Shown here piece by piece: positions 44,901 through 53,450 of a DNA stretch of 64,000 bases. The position numbers were made by a program, and so were the translations under genes. The DNA is from Sphingopyxis sp. OPL5 (GTDB lineage: Bacteria > Pseudomonadota > Alphaproteobacteria > Sphingomonadales > Sphingomonadaceae), in the NCBI RefSeq assembly GCF_003797775.2, contig NZ_CP060725.1, forward strand, positions 806,001 to 870,000, read 5' to 3'. The stretch's first letter is position 1. Each line of letters opens with the position of its first letter. Under the pieces are notes generated by a model, which did no database searches, was not told the DNA's origin, and was given only the letters and a program-made list of their open reading frames with translations.

Positions 44901-45029
44901 TTACGCGACAAAGTCGATCGCCCCGATCCTTTGTCCAGAAATTTAAGAGAGTAGCGCAATGCCGTCGCGATTTCGCGACGGGCCATCCATTGGCCTCTCC
45001 CCGACAATATTTTCTCGTTGACCGGTTGG

Positions 45030-45043
45030 GGTAACCGGTGTCA
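45030..45043. promoter_or_regulatory. LacI-type operator before the pectate lyase gene
   Basis: GGTAACCGGTGTCA lies 58 bp upstream of the lyase ATG. Two more weak matches (TTGACCGGTT at 45018 and TGACCACTGTGTCA at 45061) flank it. Confidence 0.7.
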
Positions 45044-45100
45044 GGAAGATTGAAGGAATGTGACCACTGTGTCAATACCCCAATGAGAAGGAGAGGCAGG

Positions 45101-46483
45101 ATGCTGAAAAAGCTCTGGCTGGCAGCGCTTTTGCTGACGCCGACCATCGTCGCACACCCCGCAACCGCGGCCGATTCGTCCCCCCTCGCCTTTCCCGGCG
45201 CGGTGGGTCCGGCGGCGCAGACGGCCGGCGGGCGCGGTGGCCAGATCCTGCGCGTGACGACGCTCGCGCCCGACGGCCCCGGCTCGCTGAAGGCGGCGAT
45301 CGAGACCCCCGGACCGCGCATTGTCGTGTTCGAGGTTGGCGGCGTGATCGACATGGGGCGCACGACGATCGAGGTGAAGCACCCCTTCCTCACCATCGCC
45401 GGCCAGACCGCGCCGGGTCCCGGCATCACGCTGATTCGCACCGGCATCGACGTGAAGACGCACGACGTGATCTTTCGTCACCTGCGCGTCTATACCGGGG
45501 TCGACGGCCAACCGAAGCGCAGCGGGTGGGAGGCCGACGCCTTTTCGACCGTCGCCGCCGCCAATGTGATCGTCGACCATTGCACCTTCCTGTGGGCGAT
45601 CGACGAGAATATGTCGGCCTCCGGGCCGCGCTTCACAGGCAAGACGGTCGACGAATGGCGCCAGGGCACCAGCCACAATATCACCTTCTCGAACAATCTC
45701 GCCGCCGAAGGCCTCGCCGACGCGAGCCACCCCAAGGGCGAGCACAGCAAGGGGTCGCTGATCCACGACAACGCCACCGGCATCGTCTTTTACCGCAATG
45801 TCTGGGCGCATAATGTCGAGCGCAATCCGCTGATCAAGGGCGGCGCGCAGGCGCTGATGATCAACAACCTGATCTACAATCCGCAGCATCGCGCGGTGCA
45901 CTATAATCTGATGAACCTCGAATGGGTCGGCCATCCCTATGTGACGGGCCAGATCACCGCGATCGCCAACGTCATGCGCGGCGGCAACGACACCGATCCG
46001 AACCTGCCCTTCCTGATGCTCGGCGGCGACGGCGACCTCGAATTTTACGGCAAGGACAATCTGGCGGTCGACCGCCATGGCGAGCCGCTACCCGAGGTTG
46101 GCCGCTATGGCGAAACGCGCGCGCAACTGATCCGCGCCAAGGCGCCGCTCGCGCCGATCGCGGGATACAGGATCCTGCCGGTCCGCGACGTCGAAACCTC
46201 GCTGCTCGCGACGGCGGGGGCGCGTCCCTGGGCGCGCGATGCCGAGGAAATCCGCGTGCTGTTCTTCGTCGCCGAGGGCCGTGGCGAGGTAATCGACGAC
46301 GAGAAGGAGGTCAGCGGCTATCCCAAGGTCAAGGAAGCGATCCGAGCGCCCTTCGTCGAGGGCGACTGGGACCTGGCGACGATGGAACCGCGCTGGGGCC
46401 TCTTCTATCCCGCACAGACCGCGCCGATGCCGCAGGAGCATCTGTCGGCGCGCGACCTCGACTCGCGCGGCGGCGTGAAATGA
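45101..46483 (+). CDS. Secreted pectate lyase, PL1-like
   Basis: Cleaves polygalacturonate by beta-elimination, giving unsaturated ends for the Kdu pathway. The 460 residues begin with a signal peptide (about 1-25, ending ATAAD). The beta-helix has FEVGGVIDM, the calcium motif VIVDHCTFLWAIDENMS and the catalytic region ERNPLIKGGAQALMINN. AAGGAG lies seven bases before the ATG. It starts a run with the cupin and acetylesterase genes. Confidence 0.87.
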   Translation: MLKKLWLAALLLTPTIVAHPATAADSSPLAFPGAVGPAAQTAGGRGGQILRVTTLAPDGPGSLKAAIETPGPRIVVFEVGGVIDMGRTTIEVKHPFLTIAGQTAPGPGITLIRTGIDVKTHDVIFRHLRVYTGVDGQPKRSGWEADAFSTVAAANVIVDHCTFLWAIDENMSASGPRFTGKTVDEWRQGTSHNITFSNNLAAEGLADASHPKGEHSKGSLIHDNATGIVFYRNVWAHNVERNPLIKGGAQALMINNLIYNPQHRAVHYNLMNLEWVGHPYVTGQITAIANVMRGGNDTDPNLPFLMLGGDGDLEFYGKDNLAVDRHGEPLPEVGRYGETRAQLIRAKAPLAPIAGYRILPVRDVETSLLATAGARPWARDAEEIRVLFFVAEGRGEVIDDEKEVSGYPKVKEAIRAPFVEGDWDLATMEPRWGLFYPAQTAPMPQEHLSARDLDSRGGVK

Positions 46484-46878
46484 GCGCGCTGCTCGCCCTG
46501 CTCCTCGCCGGCGGCGCGGCGCCCGCGATGGTCGTGATCGACGAGGCCGCGACGCTACGCGAGGAAGCGCCGCCGCACGGCGCGATCGGGATGTCGACGG
46601 CGTACCGGATCAGCGATGCCGTCCCCGCGCCGCGCAGCTTCGAATTCCGCAAGCGCGCGCTGCACGTCGGCGCCGCGATCGGTGTCCATCCGATCGACCA
46701 TGACGAAATCTATTATGTCCTGTCGGGTACCGGCATCGTCCATTCGGACGGCGAGGAGAGGGGCATCAAGGCTGGCACCGCCGCCTGGCTTTACAAGGGC
46801 GCGAAGGTCGGCATCCGCCAGACCGGCAAGGAACCGCTGGTGCTGATCATCGCCTATCCCAACAAGGCGGCCGAATAG
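46480..46878 (+). CDS. Secreted cupin protein, KdgF-like candidate
   Basis: A 132-residue single-domain cupin with a short signal peptide (about 1-15). The metal motif is HPIDHDEIYYVLSGTG, with His70, His74 and Glu76, but the spacing is not the usual HxH pattern and no late histidine follows. KdgF cupins open unsaturated uronates, and this gene follows the lyase by a four-base overlap. The exact function is not certain. Confidence 0.65.
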   Translation: MSALLALLLAGGAAPAMVVIDEAATLREEAPPHGAIGMSTAYRISDAVPAPRSFEFRKRALHVGAAIGVHPIDHDEIYYVLSGTGIVHSDGEERGIKAGTAAWLYKGAKVGIRQTGKEPLVLIIAYPNKAAE

Positions 46879-46880
46879 CG

Positions 46881-47861
46881 ATGCGGTTCGGTCGCCGCCT
46901 CCTGCTCGCCGCCGGGCTGACGCTGCCGCTGATCGCCACGGGAAACGCCAGCGCGAAGAGCGCCTGGACGCGCCCGGCCGGCCTCGCGCCCGACGACAGT
47001 ATCGCGCTGTGGCCCGAGGGCCATCTGGCGGTGCCGGCGGGCCTGGTCGAAAGCGTGGTCCAGCGCAGCGACGACCCGAACGCCAGCGACCGAATGCTGC
47101 AGGGCATCACCCGCCCGCGCCTCGACATCTTCCGCCCCGAAAAGCCCAATGGCGCGGCGGTGATTCTCGCCCCCGGCGGCGGCTATCGCTACGTCGTGGT
47201 CGACAAGGAAGGTTATGAGCTGGCGCGCTGGCTCCGCGATCGCGGGGTCACCGTCTATGTCCTCTTCTACCGCCTGCCCGGCGACGGCTGGGCCGACCGC
47301 TCGAACGTCCCACTCGCCGATGCGCAGCGCGCGGTGCGGCTGGTGCGCAGCCGGGCGAAGGCCGACGGCATCGACCCGGCGCGCGTCGCCTTCGGCGGCT
47401 TTTCGGCGGGTGGCCATGTCGCGACCAGCCTGCTGACGCGTTTCGATGCCAAGGTCTATGCGCCCGTCGATGCCGCCGACGCGCTGTCGGCGCGCCCCGA
47501 CACCCTCGCCGCCTTTTACCCGGTGGTGTCGATGGATCCCGCGATTGCCCACGCCGTCAGCCGAGAAAAATTGCTCGGCCCCGCCCCCGACGCGACGCGC
47601 GCGGCGCTCTACTCGCCCGAGCGGCAGGTCCGCGCCGACATGCCGTCGCTGTTTCTCCTTCATGCCGAGGACGATAATGTCGTGAAGGTCGAGAACAGCC
47701 TGCGCCTCCAAGGTGCCGCGCGCGCGGTCGGCGTTCCCTGCGAAGCCCATTATTTCGCCAAGGGTGGCCATGGCTTCGGGTTGATGAAGACTGCGGGGCT
47801 GCCCGTTGCTGCGTGGCCCGAACTGCTGTGGAACTGGCTCGCGGCACGGAGGATTGTCTAA
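46881..47861 (+). CDS. Secreted alpha/beta-hydrolase, acetylesterase-like
   Basis: Probably removes acetyl groups from pectin or xylan. The 326 residues have a signal peptide (about 1-25), the oxyanion motif APGGGYR, the nucleophile elbow GGFSAGGH with Ser175, the acid in HAEDDNVV and the catalytic His in GGHGFGL. It resembles carbohydrate acetylesterases. It starts two bases after the cupin stop, so it shares that transcript. Confidence 0.82.
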   Translation: MRFGRRLLLAAGLTLPLIATGNASAKSAWTRPAGLAPDDSIALWPEGHLAVPAGLVESVVQRSDDPNASDRMLQGITRPRLDIFRPEKPNGAAVILAPGGGYRYVVVDKEGYELARWLRDRGVTVYVLFYRLPGDGWADRSNVPLADAQRAVRLVRSRAKADGIDPARVAFGGFSAGGHVATSLLTRFDAKVYAPVDAADALSARPDTLAAFYPVVSMDPAIAHAVSREKLLGPAPDATRAALYSPERQVRADMPSLFLLHAEDDNVVKVENSLRLQGAARAVGVPCEAHYFAKGGHGFGLMKTAGLPVAAWPELLWNWLAARRIV

Positions 47862-47866
47862 ATCTT

Positions 47867-47950
47867 CGTCATTGCGAGCGGAGCGAAGCAATCCAGGACA
47901 GCCTACGCGACTCTGGATTGCCGCGTCGCCTTCGGCTCCTCGCAATGACG
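47867..47950. repeat. REP-like palindromic element
   Basis: The arms CGTCATTGCGAG (47867-47878) and CTCGCAATGACG (47939-47950) are perfect reverse complements, and an inner pair GCAATCCAG/CTGGATTGC adds a second stem. This family is common in alphaproteobacterial genomes. It fills the space between two converging genes, so it may act as a two-way terminator. Confidence 0.85.
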
Positions 47951-47955
47951 GATGA

Positions 47956-49470
47956 TTACGAACCGGGTTGGATGTACGGCACTCGCGCGAACAGCTCGCG
48001 TTCCCATGCGCGCGGATTGTCCTCGACGCGGGGACCGGCGTCGAAGATCATCGTGCGGCGTTTCTTGAGGTCATAGGCCGCCCAGCCCGGATTGCCCGTT
48101 TTCGCGAAGCGCGTAAAGGCGGTCATCATCGCCGCGCTCACCTGATGTTTGCACGTCGACTGGTCGGGTCCGGTGCCGAAGACGAGCGCGATGTCGTCGG
48201 CGTGCTTCGCCTCCATATAATCGAGCTGATAGACGAAGGCCGGCGCGCCGGCGCGCGCGCGCGCCTCGGCCTCCTCGACCTGCCCGCGCCAGCTGCGCGC
48301 CGCGGTGACGATGCGGTGGAAGAGTTCGAGCGGCTGCGCGCCCGGATAACGCGCGCGGAACTGCGCGACGACCCAGACCGGATCGATGTCGACGCGCATT
48401 TCGGGACCGATGCGCGCCGCGAGATTGTCGAAGCTCAGCCCCGAAAGCTGCTTGCCGTCGGCGGCGAAAAAGGCCCGCGTCTCCATCACCGTATTGCCGA
48501 GCATCATCGGGATGCCCAGCGACTGCGGTGCCGGATCGGGCCAAAAAGGATGGCGCGTCAGATGCTTCATGTCGAGCACCGGCCCCATATAGACCCCGCC
48601 GCCGATGATCGGGTCAGTCGCCGACAACGCCGCGACCAACTGCTCCACCGGCGCGGTCGCGGGATCGATACCCTGCCCCAATTTGTCGAGGAACGCCGCC
48701 GCGCGCTTGCTGGCGTTGAGCGGCCCCGAGGCGGTCACCTGCTGCCCGCTCATCGTGATCGCCTTGTGGAACAGCCCCGCCGCCTCGGGCATCGCCATCA
48801 GGGTCGCGATCTTGGCGCCGCCGCCCGACTGGCCGAAGACGGTGACATTGGCGGGATTGCCGCCAAAGGCCGCGATATTGCGCCGCACCCATTTGAGCGC
48901 GAGGATCAGGTCGAGCTGTCCGGCGTTGCCGCTGTCGGGAAAATGATCGGGCAGATAGAGGTAACCGAGCGCGTTCAGCCGGTGGTTGACCGTCACCACC
49001 ACGACGTCGCCCTGTGCCGCGAGCGTCGCGCCGTCGTTGAGCGGGTCGGTCACGCTGCCGGACGAATAGGCGCCGCCGTGGAAATAGACCATCACGGCGC
49101 GCGGTTTTTTGGCTGCAGCCGTCGGCGTCCAGACGTTGAGGAACAGGCAGTCCTCGGATTGCGGCTGGTAGCGGTCGCCGGCCTGCGGGCAGGCGGGACC
49201 ATATTGCCCCTGATCGGCAAAGGGCTGTTCGGCGGTGGTCACCGGCACCGGGGCGCGGAACCGTTCGGCGCGCGCGTAACGAATGCCGGGATAGGCGGTC
49301 GCCCACAGCGGCGCATTCTCGCTGCGCGGCTTGCTGCGATAGGTGCCGTCGGCTGCGGATACGGTCGCATTGGGCGGCTGTGCCCATGAAGGCGCGGCAC
49401 AAGACAGCAAGACCAATCCTGCCGCTCCGCCCAGCAGCAAACGACGACCAAACGGCTCAGCGCCGGACAT
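47956..49470 (-). CDS. Secreted carboxylesterase (type B)
   Basis: An esterase of 504 residues, the second type-B carboxylesterase of the window. The N-terminus has FGRRLLLGGAAGLVLL and LLSCAAPSWA, a signal peptide that could also be a lipobox. It carries SEDCLFLNVWTP, VYFHGGAYSSG and the elbow GQSGG with Ser215. ATG at 49470 follows GGAGGG and lies 14 bases inside the kinase gene end. It shares the kduI operon, so it likely acts on methyl or aromatic esters of uronates (inference). Confidence 0.83.
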   Translation of the reverse strand: MSGAEPFGRRLLLGGAAGLVLLSCAAPSWAQPPNATVSAADGTYRSKPRSENAPLWATAYPGIRYARAERFRAPVPVTTAEQPFADQGQYGPACPQAGDRYQPQSEDCLFLNVWTPTAAAKKPRAVMVYFHGGAYSSGSVTDPLNDGATLAAQGDVVVVTVNHRLNALGYLYLPDHFPDSGNAGQLDLILALKWVRRNIAAFGGNPANVTVFGQSGGGAKIATLMAMPEAAGLFHKAITMSGQQVTASGPLNASKRAAAFLDKLGQGIDPATAPVEQLVAALSATDPIIGGGVYMGPVLDMKHLTRHPFWPDPAPQSLGIPMMLGNTVMETRAFFAADGKQLSGLSFDNLAARIGPEMRVDIDPVWVVAQFRARYPGAQPLELFHRIVTAARSWRGQVEEAEARARAGAPAFVYQLDYMEAKHADDIALVFGTGPDQSTCKHQVSAAMMTAFTRFAKTGNPGWAAYDLKKRRTMIFDAGPRVEDNPRAWERELFARVPYIQPGS

Positions 49471-50470
49471 CGAGCCCTCCCCCGTGAAATGCGTCGATAT
49501 CCGCTTGGCTAAAGCGGCTCGCATCGCCGGGCAAGCTATGTTTGAGGCAGGTAAGCGCGAGGCCGCTGTCGGCCATTGCTTTGGCATCACCGCCGCCGAG
49601 ATGCGCGTGGAGCACCCCGGCGGCAAAGGCATCGCCCGCGCCAATCCGGTCGACGATGCCGGTGACGTCGATCTCGTCGGTCTGATGCGCGCTGTCGCGC
49701 AGATCGACCCGCGCCGCGATGCGGTGATGATCGGCCGACACCGTATGTCGCGCGGTCGAGGCGATCAGCTTGAGGTCGGGGAAGGCGGCAAAGCCCGCGT
49801 CCGCCGCTTCGCGCCGCCGGTCCGCGCCCTCGCCCGAAAAATCGCGCCCGAGCACGAGCGACAGGTCGCGGTGGTTTCCGAACAAGATGTCGGTCAGCCC
49901 GATGAGTTCGGACAGGATGGCGCGCGGATCGCTGTCCCACGCCTCCCACAGCATCGCGCGGTAATTGCCGTCGAAGCTGATTGGCACGCTCTGCCGCTTG
50001 GCGGCGCGCGCCGCCGCCAGCGCGGCCTCGGCCGAGCGCGGGCCGAGCGCGGGGGTGATGCCCGACAGGTGGAGCAGCCCTGCGCCGGCCAGCGACGCGT
50101 CCCAGTCATAATCATTGGCTCCGCTCGCGGCGAAGCTCGATCCGGCGCGATCATAGACGATCTCCGACGCCCGCAGTCCCGCCCCGACGCTGAGGAAATA
50201 GAGCCCCATCCGCCCGGGCGATGGCGTGACGGCGGTGCAATCGACGCCTGCGCCGCGCACCGCCGCCACCGCTCCGCGACCCAGAGCGTTCGAAGGAATT
50301 TTGCTCACCATCGCGCAATCATGGCCGAGATGCGACAGGCCGATCGCGACATTCGCCTCGGCGCCGCCGACATGGAGCGACAACGCGGGGGACTGCATCA
50401 GCAGCTCATTACCCGGCGCGGTCAGGCGGATCAGCAATTCGCCGAAAAAGACGAGTCTACCCTCTGCCAT
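49457..50470 (-). CDS. kdgK: 2-keto-3-deoxygluconate kinase KdgK
   Basis: Phosphorylates KDG to KDPG, the step joining all uronate branches. The 337 residues are PfkB-type: VGGAEANVAIGLSHLG (about 35-50), and DRIGAGDAFAAG with catalytic Asp280. ATG at 50470 follows GGAG by five bases; a GTG two codons earlier is less likely. It is 41 bp after kduD. The aldolase for KDPG is not in the window. Confidence 0.9.
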   Translation of the reverse strand: MAEGRLVFFGELLIRLTAPGNELLMQSPALSLHVGGAEANVAIGLSHLGHDCAMVSKIPSNALGRGAVAAVRGAGVDCTAVTPSPGRMGLYFLSVGAGLRASEIVYDRAGSSFAASGANDYDWDASLAGAGLLHLSGITPALGPRSAEAALAAARAAKRQSVPISFDGNYRAMLWEAWDSDPRAILSELIGLTDILFGNHRDLSLVLGRDFSGEGADRRREAADAGFAAFPDLKLIASTARHTVSADHHRIAARVDLRDSAHQTDEIDVTGIVDRIGAGDAFAAGVLHAHLGGGDAKAMADSGLALTCLKHSLPGDASRFSQADIDAFHGGGLDVRR

Positions 50471-50511
50471 CCCCACTCCGTTCGCCGCCTGTTGCGGTTC
50501 TATGCGCGATG

Positions 50512-51267
50512 CTAGCGCGCGAGCCAGCCGCCGTCGACCGCGAGGATATGGCCCTGCACATAATCCGACGCGCTTGAGGCCAGAAAGACCGCCGCCCCGC
50601 CGATATCCTTGGGATCACCCCAGCGGCCCGCCGGGATACGCTCCATGATCTGGCGGTTGCGCGTCTCGTCGCCCTGCAGCGCCGCGGTGTTGTTCGTCGC
50701 GATATAGCCCGGCGCGATCGCATTGACCTGAATGCCCTTCGCCGCCCATTCATTGGCGAGCAGCTTGGTGAGGCCGCCTACCCCCGATTTCGACGCGGTG
50801 TAGCTCGGCACCCGAATGCCGCCCTGAAAGGTCAGCATCGAGGCGATGTTGATGATCTTGCCCGACCCGCGCCCGATCATGTGGCGCCCGACCGACTGGC
50901 AAAGGAAGAACAAGGTCTTGAGATTGGTGTCCATCACCGCGTCCCAATCTTCCTCGGTGAAATCGACCGCGTCGGCGCGGCGGATGATCCCGGCATTGTT
51001 GACGAGGATGTCGATCCGCCCGAACTCACCGAGCACCGCGTCGACGAGCGGCTGCACCGCCGCAACGCTCGACAGGTCGGCGGCGAAATTTTCCGCCTTC
51101 CGGCCAAGCGCCCGCACCTCGTCGACCGTCTCGGTCGCGGGCGAGCGGCCCGCGGCGGCGATGTCCGCCCCCGCCTCGGCGAGCGCGAGCGCGATCCCCT
51201 GCCCGATGCCGGTATTGGCGCCGGTCACCAGCGCCACCTTGCCCGAAAGATCGAAGAGACCCACCAT
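50512..51267 (-). CDS. kduD: 2-dehydro-3-deoxy-D-gluconate 5-dehydrogenase KduD
   Basis: SDR that reduces 5-keto-4-deoxyuronate-derived DKII to KDG. The 251 residues match the family length and carry TGANTGIGQG (15-24), the NNAG motif, and the catalytic Ser143, Tyr156 and Lys160 in YTASK. It starts at the kduI stop, overlapping one base. Confidence 0.92.
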   Translation of the reverse strand: MVGLFDLSGKVALVTGANTGIGQGIALALAEAGADIAAAGRSPATETVDEVRALGRKAENFAADLSSVAAVQPLVDAVLGEFGRIDILVNNAGIIRRADAVDFTEEDWDAVMDTNLKTLFFLCQSVGRHMIGRGSGKIINIASMLTFQGGIRVPSYTASKSGVGGLTKLLANEWAAKGIQVNAIAPGYIATNNTAALQGDETRNRQIMERIPAGRWGDPKDIGGAAVFLASSASDYVQGHILAVDGGWLAR

Positions 51268-52109
51268 TACGACAGCTGGCAGATGTCGAGGACGTTCATG
51301 TCGGTATAGTCCTGGTTCTCGCCCGCCATCGCCCAGATGAAGGCATAGGATTTGGTGCCCGCGCCCATATGGATCGACCAGGGCGGCGAGATCACCGCTT
51401 CCTCATTCTGCATCACGATGTGGCGGGTCGCCTCGCCTTCGCCCATGAAGTGCATCACGCGGTCGGTGTCGACATTGTCGAGTTCGAAATAGAAATAGAT
51501 CTCGCTGCGGCGCTCGTGGATGTGCGGCGGCATGGTGTTCCAGACGCTGCCCTCGTTGAGCACGGTCAGACCCATGACGAGCTGCGCGCTGTCGCAGACG
51601 CCCGGAATGACGAGCTGGTAGATCGACCGTTCGTTCGACTCGGCGAGGCTGCCGCGGTCGAGCTTGTTCGCATCGGCGATACCCAGCTTGCGCGTGGTAA
51701 AGGCCTTATGCGCCGGGCACGATGCCAGATAGTAACGCGCGCCCTCGCCCGCGAACTCGACGTCGGTCGCACCCATCGTCACATAGAGGCAATCCTTGTT
51801 GCCGAGCGTGAAGCTTTCGCCATCAACGGTGACAATGCCCTCGACCGCCGAGACGTTGACGATCGCGAGTTCGCGGCGTTCGAGGAACGGGTGACCCGCC
51901 GCCGACGGTGGCTCGCTCTGCGCCGGCAGCTTGACCGGAGCCGCGCCCACGGCAACCCCGCCGATCACGAAGCGGTCGGCATGGGTGTAGTTGAGCACGC
52001 ACTCGCCGGTGCGGAACAGATCCTGGATCAGATAGCGATCGCGAAGCTCCGCATTCGACACCTCCTCCATCATGACCGGATGGGTTGCATAATAGGTCTT
52101 CGAAAACAT
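51267..52109 (-). CDS. kduI: 5-keto-4-deoxyuronate isomerase KduI
   Basis: Converts DKI from unsaturated uronates to DKII, which KduD uses. The 280 residues have the cupin zinc ligands His196, His198, Glu203 and His247 in [10 protein letters not shown] and [10 protein letters not shown]. It heads the kduI-kduD-kdgK-esterase operon. A LacI-type operator lies 53 bp upstream. Confidence 0.94.
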   Translation of the reverse strand: MFSKTYYATHPVMMEEVSNAELRDRYLIQDLFRTGECVLNYTHADRFVIGGVAVGAAPVKLPAQSEPPSAAGHPFLERRELAIVNVSAVEGIVTVDGESFTLGNKDCLYVTMGATDVEFAGEGARYYLASCPAHKAFTTRKLGIADANKLDRGSLAESNERSIYQLVIPGVCDSAQLVMGLTVLNEGSVWNTMPPHIHERRSEIYFYFELDNVDTDRVMHFMGEGEATRHIVMQNEEAVISPPWSIHMGAGTKSYAFIWAMAGENQDYTDMNVLDICQLS

Positions 52110-52161
52110 CGGGGCATCCTCGCGATTGATGTTGGTGATTGGCCGTCTTGCTACGCTGCAA

Positions 52162-52175
52162 GGTAACCGGTGTCA
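52162..52175. promoter_or_regulatory. LacI-type operator between kduI and the dehydrogenase gene
   Basis: GGTAACCGGTGTCA lies 53 bp from kduI and 94 bp from the divergent alcohol dehydrogenase gene, so it may control both. Confidence 0.72.
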
Positions 52176-52268
52176 AGATCGACATCGCGGACGGCCGGAG
52201 CAGTCGGCGATTTCCTCCGCGCTGCGATGAAGCTAGGGTGACGCCGCGTTCGACGAGGAGACAATGAG

Positions 52269-53435
52269 TTGAGCATCGCCAGCATCGCCCTGCCCCGCAT
52301 TCTGCGCATCGGCGGCGGCGCGTCGAAGCAATTGCCCGAGGTGTTGACGGCGCTGGGCCTCGCGCATCCGCTGATCGTCACCGACGCCTTCCTGCAAAGC
52401 AGCGGCCGCGTCGCCGAATTGCAGGGCGGACTGGTCGCCGCAGGCATCGCGGCGCGTGTCTTCGCCGACACCGTGCCCGACCCGACCATCGCCTCGATCG
52501 AGGCGGGCTTGGCCTTCCTGCGCGAAGGCGACCATGACTGCGTCGTCGGTTTCGGCGGCGGCAGCCCGCTCGACAGCGCCAAGGCGATCGCCCTGCTCGC
52601 GAAGCACGGCGGCGCGATGGCCGACTATAAAGCGCCCCACATTCAGGACGAACCTGGCCTGCCGGTCATCGCGATCCCGACCACCGCGGGCACGGGGTCG
52701 GAGGCGACGCGCTTCACGATCATCACCGAGGAGGCGACCGACGAGAAGATGCTGTGCCCCGGCCTCGCTTACCTGCCGGTCGCCGCGCTCGTCGATTATG
52801 AGCTGACTTTCACCAAGCCCAAAAGGCTGACCGCCGACACCGGCATCGACTCGCTCGTCCATGCGATCGAGGCCTATGTGTCAAAGCGCGCCAACCCGTT
52901 CAGCGACGGCATGGCGCTGCTCGCGATGCGCGCGCTGGCGCCGAATTTGCGCCGCGTCTGGGCCGACCCCACCGACGCGGCGGCGCGCGAGGCGATGATG
53001 CTCGGCGCGACGCAGGCGGGCATCGCCTTCTCGAACAGCTCGGTCGCGCTGGTCCACGGGATGAGCCGCCCGATCGGCGCGCATTTCCATGTCCCGCACG
53101 GGCTGTCGAACGCGATGCTGCTCCCCGCGGTCACCGCCTGGTCGGCGCCCGCGGCGCTGCATCGCTACGCCGACTGCGCGCGGGCGATGGGCGTCGCCGA
53201 CGAAGCCGAGGGCGACCAGTCAGCGGTCGCGCGATTGCTCGACGAACTCGCCGCGCTGAACCGCGAGCTCGAGGTGCCCGGTCCGGCGGCATGGGGCATC
53301 GACGCCGCGCGCTGGGACGCGCTGGTCCCGACGATGTGCGCGCAGGCGGCCGCGTCGGGATCGCCCGCGAACAACCCGCGCGTGCCCGATGCCGATGAAA
53401 TGGCGATGCTCTATGCGCAGGTCTGGGCGGGGTAG
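52269..53435 (+). CDS. Iron-containing alcohol dehydrogenase
   Basis: NAD(P)-dependent dehydrogenase of 388 residues. It carries the family motif GFGGGSPLDSAKAIALL, the second IPTTAGTGSEATRF, and the metal histidines in SLVHAIEAYVS and HGMSRPIGAHFHVPHGLSNA. The start is a TTG, eight bases after GAGGAG; an out-of-frame ATG-AGT-TGA just before it cannot be used. Being divergent from kduI across an operator, it might replace the missing tagaturonate reductase (inference). Confidence 0.85.
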   Translation: MSIASIALPRILRIGGGASKQLPEVLTALGLAHPLIVTDAFLQSSGRVAELQGGLVAAGIAARVFADTVPDPTIASIEAGLAFLREGDHDCVVGFGGGSPLDSAKAIALLAKHGGAMADYKAPHIQDEPGLPVIAIPTTAGTGSEATRFTIITEEATDEKMLCPGLAYLPVAALVDYELTFTKPKRLTADTGIDSLVHAIEAYVSKRANPFSDGMALLAMRALAPNLRRVWADPTDAAAREAMMLGATQAGIAFSNSSVALVHGMSRPIGAHFHVPHGLSNAMLLPAVTAWSAPAALHRYADCARAMGVADEAEGDQSAVARLLDELAALNRELEVPGPAAWGIDAARWDALVPTMCAQAAASGSPANNPRVPDADEMAMLYAQVWAG

Positions 53436-53450
53436 CAGCGGCGCAAGACC

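Noticed and set aside
52264..52272. Short reading frame ATG-AGT-TGA before the alcohol dehydrogenase gene
   Set aside because: It is only two codons long and its ATG is three bases from the ribosome site; the TTG at 52269 is better placed. A regulatory role is possible but not supported.
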